A stretch of 64,000 nt of DNA from Micromonospora lupini str. Lupac 08 (GTDB lineage Bacteria; Actinomycetota; Actinomycetes; Mycobacteriales; Micromonosporaceae). Location: assembly GCF_000297395.2 (NCBI RefSeq), contig NZ_HF570108.1, positions 2,770,106-2,834,105 on the forward strand, written 5' to 3'. The notes under the pieces are model-generated. The model was not told where the DNA came from, searched no databases, and saw only the letters and a program-made list of their open reading frames with translations. The position numbers and the translations under genes were made by a program. This document shows, in pieces, positions 36,101-45,091 of this stretch; within the stretch, counting starts at the first letter, position 1, and every line of letters starts with the position of its first letter.

Positions 36101-38920
36101 TCAGTCCGACGGTCGATCGGTATGCGGTAGAGACTTCTGGAGCAGTCGACGAGCGAGTCGATGGGTTTCGTCGGAGACGTCCTCGTCGATTTCCTGAAGC
36201 GCCGAGGTAAGCGCTGCCAGTCGCGCGTTGATGGCTGCGGTGTGATCAGTGGCGGCATGAGCGTTCATGGCAAGGCGAGCGACCTCCTCGTTGATCGGGT
36301 CGATGTCACAGGCAGCGTCGAGAAGGGTCCGGGCTCGACCGGGGTCGGTGTCGGCGAGCAGAACCGCGAGTCGGGCGTGGATGTTGACGCCGACCTGCCT
36401 GCACCTGTGCTGTGGTCCGTCCATCCATTCGAAGCTGTCGTCGTGCAGCAGGCCGTTCCAGTTGCTGACTGCGTCGTCGAGCGCCGCGCGCTGGGCGTCC
36501 CGGTCGGTTGTCGCGCCGGCGCGGCTGACGGCGTCGAGGACGCGCCACCAGTCGACGTCGAGCAGGGCCGGGTCGAGGTAGTAGCGCCCGCCGGGGTTGA
36601 CGACCGGTTTAAAGGTTTCGTTGACCGCGCTGGGGTCGAGTCCGGTGGCGTGGGTCAGCCGATTACGCAGGTTGGCGACATTGGTGGAAAGGCGGTCGCG
36701 GGCGCGGCGTGGGGTGGCGTCCGGCGTCATCGCTACCTCGATGTCGGCGATGTCCGCACCTTGACGATGAACGGCGAGGTAGGTGAGGAGCTCGTAGCTG
36801 GCTCGGCGGACGCCAGGGACGGGGTTGCCGTCGGCGCCGAAGATGATCGGCCGGCCGAGGACCTGGACGCGTACCCGTGACTGCCGCTTCCCGCTCGCTC
36901 GGGGAGGTTCGGCCGTTGGGGTTGGCCTGACTGGCGGTGCTGGGATCGCGGTGGCCTCTACCGTGGATGTGTCGTCGCCACTGCTCGTGGAGTCCGGCTC
37001 TTCGGGCGACGGGGCGTTGGGCGGGGGAGATGGTGGCTCTCCGGTGTGAGCCTCGCGAATCACGGTGAGCAGCTGCAGGGTGGTATCGGCGTCTAGGACC
37101 GACAGCTTGGAGGTCTGTCCCGGCTCATTGCTGGTGGTCGTGCCGTCGGTCTCAACAGTGAGGGTGGTGCCGCGGGGCCACGGTCCGGCGATGACTGCGC
37201 TGATGGCCAGGGGGTGGCCCAGGTGTAGCGCGGTGGATAGTCGAGCCCGGATCGCGGTGTCGGGGACGTCGGCGATCAGTGTGATCGGCGGAAGCGGATC
37301 GTGGTGCGGGTCGGCGTCGTGGAGTGCGGTGACATCGGTGACGTCGGCGTCGGTGACGGCACGGGTGCGGTGGATGATCTGTTCTTCGACGTAGGTCAGG
37401 GCATGGTCGAGGCCGGCGGTGACTCGCAGCCGAGGTATGGCACCAACCAGGTCGGTGATCGCCGTGCCGCCGAGCAGGTCGGCGAGGACCGTCGCGGGGA
37501 TCACCACCTGCCCGCGGGCGTCCGGGTCGTGAACACCGCCGGAGGAGAGCGTCGCCACGAGCATCGCGCGGACGGCGTCGGCTCCGCCTGGTCCGGTAAG
37601 GCCAAGGCCTCCTCGTGGGTGGTTGGGTAGGCCGGCCAGTTGCGGTCCGGACGGCCCGATCGGTGCCAGCGGCGGCCGTTCGGCACCCGCGAGGTCACGG
37701 ACTGTAGGTTGTGGTGGCGGGGGTGCCAACAGTTCGGGTGCCTGCTCACGGACGGCCCGACGTAGCCGGCTGACCACCGCCGGCAGGGGCTGCAGGGTGG
37801 GATCGGTGGCCGGGTCGATGTCGGTGACGGGGTTGTAGCGGGCGCGTCGGCGTAGCCACACGATCGACGAGGCAGCGGCCAGTGCGGCGGCCAGTCCGAT
37901 GCTCACCCAACCGCCCGGCACGCCCACGCCGCGATCCTCACCGGGCGGCCGAACGGCATCGTTCTGGTCGGGCGTCGCCGGGCTGGCGCTGCTTGGGGTC
38001 AAGGCCGGACCTGACGACGCCGGCATGCCCGGTGCCGGCTCGACTACACGGTCCGGATCCTCGGCGGATGAGGAGGACGGTGTCGACATGGGTGGGGCTG
38101 TCGACGTGGCCGGGCTAGGTGAAGCGGGTACCGGGCCGGGACCCGGCGGTCGGGCGGGCTTGGCGGGCACCGGATCGGTGGCTGAGGGCGGGACGGCGTC
38201 GGCTGGCATCCGTAGGTCCCAGCCGGGTTGGATCAGGCGGGGGACTCGCAGCGTGCCCCCGGCGTCGAAATGTCGGCCGCGGTTGAGCTGCCAGATCTCG
38301 GGCCACCGGTTGCCGTCGTCGAGGCACTTCTCGGCTATGACCCAGAGGCTTTCGTTGCGTTGGACGACGTACACGTAGCTGTTGTCTTTGATGAGAACGT
38401 GGTGTTCGCCTGCGCACAGGATTGGTGGTTGCTGCTCGGTGCCGACGTTGGCCGCTTGGGTGCCAACCAGTACCACCGGGGTGGCGTGCGCCGCGGCGGC
38501 CGGCACGACCGCGGGCAAGGGCGGGGGAGTCGCCGTGACTGGCGCGACGGTCGCGGTGGCGACGACGCCGGCAGTGAGTCCGGAGAGCAGCCACCCTGCC
38601 AGGGTCTGTACGGAGGTCAAGCCCCGCATTCTCGGCATGGGTAGGCCGCGAATCCCGGCGATTGCCTCGGCGAGGAGGCTTGCGGTGAACACGGCCCAGA
38701 GCAGCCACAGAGCGATGGCCAGCAGGTTGACCGCCATCGTGTCGGTGAAGCCGGCCGTGAGCCATGCCTGCCAGCCAGCGGCGTCACGCGGGATGGAGCG
38801 GGGGAGAGGCCAACCGATGTGGGCGGCGAGACCGTAGGGGATACCCACGGTGATGAACAGCAGCGCGGTGGCGCTGGCGAGGCGGGTGAGTAGCCGGCCG
38901 AGCGCCGCGGTGACGTTCAT
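36101..38920 (-). CDS. Membrane LysM and BTAD-domain regulator
   Basis: The 939-residue product has two N-terminal membrane segments, a LysM-like domain (VYVVQRNESLWVIAEKCL and WPEIWQLNRG), a third membrane segment after a long Pro/Ser-rich linker, and a C-terminal part with a winged-helix-like region (VRRASYELLTYLAVHRQG) followed by a bacterial transcriptional activator domain. This architecture is known from actinobacterial Tad clusters, where it is assumed to couple the cell envelope to gene expression. It is the last gene of the operon, 20 bases after the TadG-like gene. DNA binding by a membrane-held protein is an inference from the domains. Confidence 0.8.
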   Translation of the reverse strand: MNVTAALGRLLTRLASATALLFITVGIPYGLAAHIGWPLPRSIPRDAAGWQAWLTAGFTDTMAVNLLAIALWLLWAVFTASLLAEAIAGIRGLPMPRMRGLTSVQTLAGWLLSGLTAGVVATATVAPVTATPPPLPAVVPAAAAHATPVVLVGTQAANVGTEQQPPILCAGEHHVLIKDNSYVYVVQRNESLWVIAEKCLDDGNRWPEIWQLNRGRHFDAGGTLRVPRLIQPGWDLRMPADAVPPSATDPVPAKPARPPGPGPVPASPSPATSTAPPMSTPSSSSAEDPDRVVEPAPGMPASSGPALTPSSASPATPDQNDAVRPPGEDRGVGVPGGWVSIGLAAALAAASSIVWLRRRARYNPVTDIDPATDPTLQPLPAVVSRLRRAVREQAPELLAPPPPQPTVRDLAGAERPPLAPIGPSGPQLAGLPNHPRGGLGLTGPGGADAVRAMLVATLSSGGVHDPDARGQVVIPATVLADLLGGTAITDLVGAIPRLRVTAGLDHALTYVEEQIIHRTRAVTDADVTDVTALHDADPHHDPLPPITLIADVPDTAIRARLSTALHLGHPLAISAVIAGPWPRGTTLTVETDGTTTSNEPGQTSKLSVLDADTTLQLLTVIREAHTGEPPSPPPNAPSPEEPDSTSSGDDTSTVEATAIPAPPVRPTPTAEPPRASGKRQSRVRVQVLGRPIIFGADGNPVPGVRRASYELLTYLAVHRQGADIADIEVAMTPDATPRRARDRLSTNVANLRNRLTHATGLDPSAVNETFKPVVNPGGRYYLDPALLDVDWWRVLDAVSRAGATTDRDAQRAALDDAVSNWNGLLHDDSFEWMDGPQHRCRQVGVNIHARLAVLLADTDPGRARTLLDAACDIDPINEEVARLAMNAHAATDHTAAINARLAALTSALQEIDEDVSDETHRLARRLLQKSLPHTDRPSD

Positions 38921-38940
38921 GGCACCCCCTTCACGGTGGT

Positions 38941-39369
38941 CTAGCTGGTTACGGGTTCGGCGCGCTCGGTGGTCGAGACGGTGACGGTGGTGATTCCGAT
39001 GGCGGCGAGTAGCGGCGTGGATCCGGTCTTGGTGACCGTGACCGTGACCAACGTCGTGGTGGCGGAGACGGTGCCGGTCGCTCCAACCTGGGCGAGGTAC
39101 TCGGTCGCCGCGGCTTCGGCCAAAACCGGGTCGAGTTGTACGGTGCCGGCAGTGCGGAGTAGGAGTAGATCGATACGGTCTGCTCCGGCCCGTGCGGCCT
39201 GTTGGGCGACGTGGCGGGCGTCGACGCGCATCGTCATGGCGGCACCGCCGTCGATGATCAGTGCGGCAGCGAGCATGCCGATGAGGAACATCCCGGCTGC
39301 CCAGCCGGTGCCGGAGCCGCGGTCTTCGCGCAGCTGTCGGCGGACCGCCTCCAACCTTGGGCGACTCAC
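38941..39369 (-). CDS. TadG-like pilus assembly protein
   Basis: The 142-residue product has the DRGSGTGWAAGMFLIGMLAAALIIDGG segment that marks the N-terminus of TadG/Rv3654c-like proteins: a short basic tail followed by one membrane helix. The remaining part is a beta-rich exported domain ending in VTVSTTERA. Such proteins are minor pseudopilins or assembly factors. It overlaps the preceding TadE-like gene by 4 bases and is in the tad operon. Confidence 0.75.
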   Translation of the reverse strand: MSRPRLEAVRRQLREDRGSGTGWAAGMFLIGMLAAALIIDGGAAMTMRVDARHVAQQAARAGADRIDLLLLRTAGTVQLDPVLAEAAATEYLAQVGATGTVSATTTLVTVTVTKTGSTPLLAAIGITTVTVSTTERAEPVTS

Positions 39370-39818
39370 GGGACGATCTCCGAGTAGGTGTCCAGTGGGG
39401 CCCTGGCGGTCGCGGTCGTGTCGGCGCCGCCCGGGGCGCTGACGCCGATCAGGTCACCGGTGGACACGTGGCACGTGATGGTGACGGTGACCGAGCCGCC
39501 ACGGTCGAAATCGTCGAGGCCCGTGATGACGGTCAACGGGGTGCATCCGCGGACCCGGCCGGCGAGGTCGGCGCGGGCGGCTTCCTCAGCGGCGGACTGC
39601 GCGGCAGCGGCGGTGCGCTGTTGGGATGCGGCGCGGGCGGCCGATGCGGCGGCGGCGTGTACGTCGAGACGAGTGGCCGACAACCGCCATGCGCCGACGA
39701 TCAGCATCGCCACGATCACCATGACCGGCAGGACGAGCCCGACGACCTCGACCGACACCGAGCCGCTGTCTCCGGACAGGCTCCGTCGAGGAGGTCGCGC
39801 CCGGCTGCGCTTGGTCAT
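39366..39818 (-). CDS. TadE-like pseudopilin
   Basis: The 150-residue product is read from ATG 39818, which has GGAAGGAG upstream; a GTG at 39848 that overlaps the preceding stop as GTGA is the alternative. The segment GDSGSVSVEVVGLVLPVMVIVAML is the TadE-type processing and membrane region (small residues, then E five positions on). Two cysteines in the periplasmic part may form a disulfide. It lies between another TadE-like gene and the TadG-like gene. Confidence 0.75.
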   Translation of the reverse strand: MTKRSRARPPRRSLSGDSGSVSVEVVGLVLPVMVIVAMLIVGAWRLSATRLDVHAAAASAARAASQQRTAAAAQSAAEEAARADLAGRVRGCTPLTVITGLDDFDRGGSVTVTITCHVSTGDLIGVSAPGGADTTATARAPLDTYSEIVP

Positions 39819-39844
39819 CGACGCCTCGCTCCTTCCGCCTGGTC

Positions 39845-40267
39845 TCACCTGACGGGTGGGACATCTTCGGTGGGAGCCTGGACTTGAACCTCGATGGGCA
39901 CCGTGAGCCCCGGCACGGGAACGACACGGTTCGCTGTGCCGGTGATGGTGACCGTCGTGGTGACCGGCCCACGCTCCACCGTGATCTGGATGTCGTCGAT
40001 GCCGGCCGGGTTGGTCTCGGCCAGGACCTCAGCGGCCTCGCTGTAGCCGGATTCGGCCGTCGCCCCGTAGACCCGCGCCGCCTGCAGTGCCTCCTTGGCG
40101 GCGTGCCGAGCCGATTGATCGGCCAACGACCAGACGGCGGCTTGCACGATCACGGTTAGAGCGAGCAGGAAGATGACGGTGTAGCCGACGGTCTCGGTCG
40201 TGACTGAGCCGCGGTCGCCGCGAGGTCTGCTGCGGAGGCGCTGCCTGGTGCTGCTCGGACTCCCCAT
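39845..40267 (-). CDS. TadE-like pseudopilin
   Basis: The 140-residue product, from ATG 40267, contains GDRGSVTTETVGYTVIFLLALTVIV, the typical TadE N-terminus with a prepilin-like site followed by a membrane helix. The rest is an exported domain ending in a Pro-rich tail. Three such proteins in a row are usual for actinobacterial Tad systems and are thought to form a minor pilin complex. Confidence 0.75.
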   Translation of the reverse strand: MGSPSSTRQRLRSRPRGDRGSVTTETVGYTVIFLLALTVIVQAAVWSLADQSARHAAKEALQAARVYGATAESGYSEAAEVLAETNPAGIDDIQITVERGPVTTTVTITGTANRVVPVPGLTVPIEVQVQAPTEDVPPVR

Positions 40268-40278
40268 GATCGTGACGG

Positions 40279-40473
40279 TCAGAAGCCGATGGTGATGACC
40301 AGGGAGTTCCAGTACTGCGTCACGGTGTCCCGGAAGAGCATGCCGATTCCGCCGACGACGACGATGAAGATCGCGATCCACATGATTGTGTCGACGGTCT
40401 CGGCTCCGTGCTCGGGATTCTCACGAATGGCCCTGAGCCCGTAGGCAAGGTTGGCGCGTAGACGGCGGATCAT
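40279..40473 (-). CDS. Small Flp/pilin-like membrane protein
   Basis: The 64-residue product starts at ATG 40473 with GAAGGAG 9 bases upstream. A basic N-terminal helix is followed by NPEHGAETVDTIMWIAIFIV, which resembles the cleavage and hydrophobic region of Flp-type pilins, and a short C-terminus. Its size and position between TadC and the TadE-like genes make it the likely major pilin, although the classic GxxxxEY signature is not complete. Confidence 0.7.
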   Translation of the reverse strand: MIRRLRANLAYGLRAIRENPEHGAETVDTIMWIAIFIVVVGGIGMLFRDTVTQYWNSLVITIGF

Positions 40474-40510
40474 GGTGATCAACTCCTTCGAGCTCCGTAC
40501 GGATGCGGTT

Positions 40511-41371
40511 TCAGAGGCCGGTGCGGATGGCCGCGATGGCTGGATACAGCAAGAACAGGCCGTAGCCGAGGGCGATGAGCATGACGGGTAGGGACATCCG
40601 GACCCCGGCCGAGCGAGCGGCAGATTCCATTGCGGCGGTTGTGCGGGCGCGCATCCCCGAGGCTCGGGCGGCGAGGGAAGCACGGACCCGGGCGCCTTCG
40701 GCGCCGGCCAGCTGCATCGTGGCGGCCAACTCGGCCAACTCGTTCACCCCGGTATCAAGGCCCAGTTGGCCGAGGGGCCGCCACGGCGGCTGCCGGGTCA
40801 GCCGGGCGGTGCGTAGCGCGGCACGCAGTTGGTCAGCGGCCCAGCCGGTGCAGACGCTTGCCGCATCGTCGAGGGCCTGTTCCACGCCGGCGCCACCGGC
40901 CAGGCTGATGGTGACCAGGTCGAGCATCACCGACAGGGTGTGGCGCAGCTGGGCACGCCGCCTCTCCGCCTGGGCGCGGGCCCGGGTGACCGCCCATCGG
41001 TAGCCGATCAGTCCGCCCAGGCCGGCGAGCCACAGCGGCACCAGCCCGCCGACACCCCACAACGCAGCCAGGACGGGCAACGCCAGTACCCCCAGCCCGA
41101 TGGCCGCGGCCTGCTCGGCAAGGAACGTGGGTACGTCCTTCTGCAGCACTGCCAGGTCGCTGCGGGTGCGGGCGGTGGGCAGACCCAGGCGTACGAGGGG
41201 TGCCCCCAACACCTGATAGCGCCGTTGTCGGGCGGTCATCGGCGGCGACGCCGGACGACGTAGGCCATCGAGCACGTCGACCAGGGCAGGTCGGTTGGGA
41301 CGCAACCCCAGCAGGACCAGCGCAAGGCCGGTTCCGGTACCGGCACCCAGCACCAGCGCGTCGCGGATCAC
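40511..41371 (-). CDS. tadC: TadC-like type II secretion F-domain protein
   Basis: The 286-residue product has membrane segments near the N-terminus, in the middle and at the C-terminus, flanking a helical cytoplasmic T2SS F domain (about residues 140-260). TadC and TadB together form the inner-membrane platform of the Tad pilus machine. It overlaps the tadB-like gene by 4 bases (ATGA at 41368-41371). Confidence 0.8.
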   Translation of the reverse strand: MIRDALVLGAGTGTGLALVLLGLRPNRPALVDVLDGLRRPASPPMTARQRRYQVLGAPLVRLGLPTARTRSDLAVLQKDVPTFLAEQAAAIGLGVLALPVLAALWGVGGLVPLWLAGLGGLIGYRWAVTRARAQAERRRAQLRHTLSVMLDLVTISLAGGAGVEQALDDAASVCTGWAADQLRAALRTARLTRQPPWRPLGQLGLDTGVNELAELAATMQLAGAEGARVRASLAARASGMRARTTAAMESAARSAGVRMSLPVMLIALGYGLFLLYPAIAAIRTGL

Positions 41372-42240
41372 CTCCTCACCACCTCGGGGTTGGTGCCGGC
41401 CAGCACCCGCTCGTCACGGGCGATCCGGGACATCCGGCTGAGCCAGATGAACCCGACGGCGAACATCGCACCCACGATGGCGAGTACGACCTGCCCGGCC
41501 AGAGTGTCGTAGGGAGCGAGGAACGTGCGGTTGAGCAGCACCTGTCCAACGGCCATGACCAGGGTGATCGCGATGATGATCCGCACCGACGTGCGGGTGG
41601 TCGCCCACTCGGTCTGGATGCGCATCCGTGCTGCGGCCTGCTCGCGTGCGGTCGCCGCGAGCGCCCCGAGCTGCTCGGCGAGGTTGCGAGCCTGCCTGGT
41701 GGCCGCCAGCAGCAACGATGCCACGACCATGTCCCCGGTCGGATGATCGAGATCAGCGGCGAACGCGCGCAGCGCGATCGGAAGGCGGACCCCAGCGCCG
41801 ATCGCCTCCGCCAGCGCGATGACCTGCGATCGGATCGAGGCTGGCGCAGTGCCGGCCGTCGCGGCGATTGCCTCCTCCAGCCCGGCCGCCGCGGCCAGCG
41901 TGTCGCGCAAACTCTCCGTCCAGCCCGCGATCGCCTCCAACAGTTCCTGCTCACGCTGATGAACCCGGTTCCCAACCAGCACCGTGGGCAGGCTCCACGC
42001 TGCCAGGCCAGCCAGTATCGCGCCGACCAGCCAACCGGTCACCAGCCCCGAGAGCACCGTCGCGACGATCACCATTGCGGCCTGCACGGGGGTTACGGCC
42101 GCACCAGCTCGGCGTAGCAGACCGTCGACCGGTGCCGGGCTGTCACGGTCACGCTGCCGGATTCCGTCAACGATCAGCCATAGGCCAAGGCCGCTGAGTA
42201 GGCCGACCAGCAGCACAACCGGCATGGCCATCCGTGTCAC
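41368..42240 (-). CDS. tadB: TadB-like type II secretion F-domain protein
   Basis: The 290-residue product has two N-terminal membrane segments, a T2SS F domain (about residues 95-230) and two C-terminal membrane segments, the TadB topology. GTG 42240 is chosen because it overlaps the preceding stop as GTGA; GTG 42243 is one codon earlier. It forms the platform with TadC and is driven by the TadA ATPase encoded just upstream. Confidence 0.8.
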   Translation of the reverse strand: MTRMAMPVVLLVGLLSGLGLWLIVDGIRQRDRDSPAPVDGLLRRAGAAVTPVQAAMVIVATVLSGLVTGWLVGAILAGLAAWSLPTVLVGNRVHQREQELLEAIAGWTESLRDTLAAAAGLEEAIAATAGTAPASIRSQVIALAEAIGAGVRLPIALRAFAADLDHPTGDMVVASLLLAATRQARNLAEQLGALAATAREQAAARMRIQTEWATTRTSVRIIIAITLVMAVGQVLLNRTFLAPYDTLAGQVVLAIVGAMFAVGFIWLSRMSRIARDERVLAGTNPEVVRR

Positions 42241-43565
42241 CACCCGTCACGGTCGAGGACAGCAGGATCCAGGCCAACGTCGACGAGCCGGTCCATGGTC
42301 TCGTCCCGCAGTCGGGTCGCCGGCACCGCTTGGCGATCAGGACCGGGCCGGTACACCTCGTTGGACATGATCTGGTCCCCGTCGGTGCCGACGATCTCGC
42401 GGACGGAGGAGACCACTCGAAGGCCATTGGGAGTGCGGTCCAGGTGCACGACCATGTGCACCGCCTCACCGAGCAGCGACGTTGCGGCACTTCGCGGATA
42501 CGACGCCGGCGGCTCCATCGCATAGGTGGTCATCCGCAGCAGCGCCTGCGAACTCGACGAGGCGTGCACCGTCGCCATCGAGCCGTCCACCCCGATCGAC
42601 ATGGCCTTCGCCATCTGTACGACCTCAGCACCGCGTACCTCGCCGAGGATGACCCGATCTGGCGTCAACCGCAGCGCGGCGCGGACACACTGATCCAGGC
42701 TGAACTCGCCCACGCCCTCGATGTTCGCCTGCCGTGCCTGCATCGAGATCATGTCCGGGTGGACCTGCGGGTCCAGCGACAGTTCGCGGGAGTCTTCGAT
42801 CACGATCAGGCGCTCCTGCACGGGAATCGCGGAGGCGAGGGCTCGCAGGAATGTGGTCTTTCCTGCGGCGGGGCCACCGCTGATGACGATGTTCCGGCGG
42901 GCCAACACCAAGGCGGTGAACAGATCCGCCATAGTCGGCGTCAGTTCTGCCATCCCCACCAGGTCATCCAGGCTCACTTTCACCATCGGGTGCCGGCGGA
43001 TCGAAACCGCGACCCGGTCGCTGATGACCTGCATCGCGTGCAGACGCGCTCCGCCAGGCAGCTGCATGGCGAGCTCGGGGGCGTCCGGGTCGAATCGGCG
43101 CTCATGGGCTCCGAGCCGGGCGCCCATGTCGCGTAGCTGCTCGATCAGTTCGGCATCGGAGTGTGCGACTGCGGCCACCCGGGCACGTCGGCCGTCGCGG
43201 TACTGCACCTGCACGTTGTCGCAGCCGTTGATGTTGATGGTCTCGATCGCCTCGTCGTCGAGGAGTGGTTGGAGCCCACCTGCGCCCACGAAGGAGTTGC
43301 GCAACGCCTGTCGAATCCGATGCTCGGCCGTCTCGCTCAGCGGGGGTTGCCCGCGGTGCAACGCTTCGCGCGCGTACTCGTCCAGGGCGTTGGATATCAA
43401 CAGATCCACGTCGCTGGTGCTGTCCACCGCCCCAACGACGGACACCTGTAGCTGGACGGCGACCGTGGCTCGCAACGCATCGAGAACATCCCGCTCGCCA
43501 CTGGTCAGCGCGTGGGCGCCCCCCACGCCCATGCTGTTGGTCGGAGCGGAATGCCGAGCGTTCAT
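42237..43565 (-). CDS. tadA: TadA/CpaF secretion ATPase
   Basis: The 442-residue product has the full set of CpaF/TadA motifs: Walker A GGPAAGKTTF (about residues 229-238), an Asp box (ERLIVIEDSRE), Walker B RVILGEVRGAE and a His box (ATVHASSS). This hexameric ATPase powers pilus extension and possibly retraction. It overlaps both neighbours by 4 bases or fewer, which fits a single operon. Confidence 0.9.
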   Translation of the reverse strand: MNARHSAPTNSMGVGGAHALTSGERDVLDALRATVAVQLQVSVVGAVDSTSDVDLLISNALDEYAREALHRGQPPLSETAEHRIRQALRNSFVGAGGLQPLLDDEAIETININGCDNVQVQYRDGRRARVAAVAHSDAELIEQLRDMGARLGAHERRFDPDAPELAMQLPGGARLHAMQVISDRVAVSIRRHPMVKVSLDDLVGMAELTPTMADLFTALVLARRNIVISGGPAAGKTTFLRALASAIPVQERLIVIEDSRELSLDPQVHPDMISMQARQANIEGVGEFSLDQCVRAALRLTPDRVILGEVRGAEVVQMAKAMSIGVDGSMATVHASSSSQALLRMTTYAMEPPASYPRSAATSLLGEAVHMVVHLDRTPNGLRVVSSVREIVGTDGDQIMSNEVYRPGPDRQAVPATRLRDETMDRLVDVGLDPAVLDRDGW

Positions 43566-44422
43566 CGGCCGCTCACCCCGGCGTGCTCGGTCACCGGCGC
43601 GATGGACGCCTCAGCACTGGTCTGCCGATCGAGGTCCCGAGCAAGGCCACGACAGGCCCGCAGCAGTGGTAACCGCGTCCAGCCTGTCGACTGCCAACCG
43701 CGCCGCGGCACCATCCGTCCGGCCAGAATCCCGGCGCCGCGACGGTCGGTCGGTACGGTCGCGGCCAGCGGCAGTCCAAGGCTGCCGGCCACCTCCACGG
43801 CGGGCCACCCGTCGACACCCACGGTCACCAGCTGTACGTCCCGGACCAAACCGGTCAACTGCTCGACGTGCTCGCGTCCCTGGCTAAGGTCTCTCCCTTT
43901 TGCTGATGGGATCGGCCGGCCCGTAGGGCCGTTCAGTCGTACATCCGCAGCCCGTACCTCATCCTGCATCGGCCGCAGCACCACCAGCAGGACGTCCACC
44001 GCCGACAGCAGCGCGTTCACCGGCGAAGTCGGCTCCCATCGGCCCACGTCGAGCACCACCGCTGGCCGGCCAGCGGCCAGCACTCGCAGCATGTGGGGTC
44101 CCCGTACAGCCAGCGCCCGCAGGCTCGCCGCCGCGGCGCCGGGCTCCGCCAGGACTACGTCCACCCCGGGCGGCAGCGGTTGCACCCACCGGGACGGATC
44201 CATTCGGACGCCGGCCCCGGATCGAGCATCGGCGGCCATTGACGCCAGCCCAGGCTCCCGCCCGTCATCGTGATACGTCCGACCGAACCGCGCCATCAGG
44301 TCCCCGCCCGCAGGGTCGGCCTCCACCATCACGGCGCCCGGCTCGGGCCAACGCAGTGCCAGCCCCAGGGCGAGTGTTGTCGCGCCCGGCGAGCCCTTCG
44401 CGCTCGTCACCCCAATCAACAT
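43562..44422 (-). CDS. CpaE-like MinD/ParA-family protein
   Basis: The 286-residue product has a P-loop at residues 9-16, KGSPGATT, in place of the usual deviant Walker A KGGxGKTT: the signature Lys 9 is present but the second Lys is Ala. The later DPAGGDL and VVLDVGRWEP segments fit the MinD/ParA fold. CpaE-like proteins place the Tad machine at its site in the cell. The loss of the second Lys suggests weak or no ATP hydrolysis. It lies between the SAF-domain gene and tadA. Confidence 0.75.
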   Translation of the reverse strand: MLIGVTSAKGSPGATTLALGLALRWPEPGAVMVEADPAGGDLMARFGRTYHDDGREPGLASMAADARSGAGVRMDPSRWVQPLPPGVDVVLAEPGAAAASLRALAVRGPHMLRVLAAGRPAVVLDVGRWEPTSPVNALLSAVDVLLVVLRPMQDEVRAADVRLNGPTGRPIPSAKGRDLSQGREHVEQLTGLVRDVQLVTVGVDGWPAVEVAGSLGLPLAATVPTDRRGAGILAGRMVPRRGWQSTGWTRLPLLRACRGLARDLDRQTSAEASIAPVTEHAGVSGR

Positions 44423-44427
44423 GACGC

Positions 44428-45087
44428 TCAGCCGCCCGAGCCCTGCAGGATCAGCGACACGTCTCCCGAAGCGACGCTGACCTGCAGTGCCGCCTCCGAC
44501 GACAGCAGAAGCGACACGGCTGTCAGGCCGGCAGCGTCGGGGACCTCGATCGCGGAAACCGTTGCAGACGCCCGGACCGGCTGCGCAGGTGCAGAGCCGT
44601 TGCCGGTCGGCGGCACTACCAGGACGGTCACCCGCGATCCCACCGCCATGCCGGCCGGTGCCTTGCCCGCCTTGACGCCGACAGCGATGACCGACTGACC
44701 CACCGGCGGAAACGCCGAACCACCCATCTGGCCAGGCGACAACAGGCTCCCGGCCACCAGCGGTACCGCTGCCGTCCGACCGACCACCGTCTCACGTTGC
44801 GATTCGCCTACCAATTGCACCGCGTCACCCGGCACGATCCGTACGACCTTCAGGTCTCGGTCCCGGATCGTCTGACCTGCTCCCACGTCGCGGGCCAGCG
44901 CCAGGACCGGAGTCGCCGGATCGGTCCGCAACGCCGTGCCGGCGAAGAGCAGCGAGCACGCGATTGCAAGGACCAGTCCCAACACCACGTTGCGCGGTGA
45001 GCGTCGGCGCACACCAACTGGCGAAGGTGTGGATGGCGACCGTCCGTTCGCCGCCGTGGCCGATGACCTCGTCAATGACACAGCCAT
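44428..45087 (-). CDS. cpaB: SAF-domain CpaB-like protein
   Basis: The 219-residue product has a Ser-rich N-terminus, one membrane segment (about residues 32-52) and an SAF domain (VLALARDVGAGQTIRDRDL and following). CpaB proteins are exported pilus assembly factors with SAF and RcpC-like domains. The gene precedes the cpaE-like gene, as in other actinobacterial Tad operons. Confidence 0.75.
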   Translation of the reverse strand: MAVSLTRSSATAANGRSPSTPSPVGVRRRSPRNVVLGLVLAIACSLLFAGTALRTDPATPVLALARDVGAGQTIRDRDLKVVRIVPGDAVQLVGESQRETVVGRTAAVPLVAGSLLSPGQMGGSAFPPVGQSVIAVGVKAGKAPAGMAVGSRVTVLVVPPTGNGSAPAQPVRASATVSAIEVPDAAGLTAVSLLLSSEAALQVSVASGDVSLILQGSGG

Positions 45088-45091
45088 TTGG

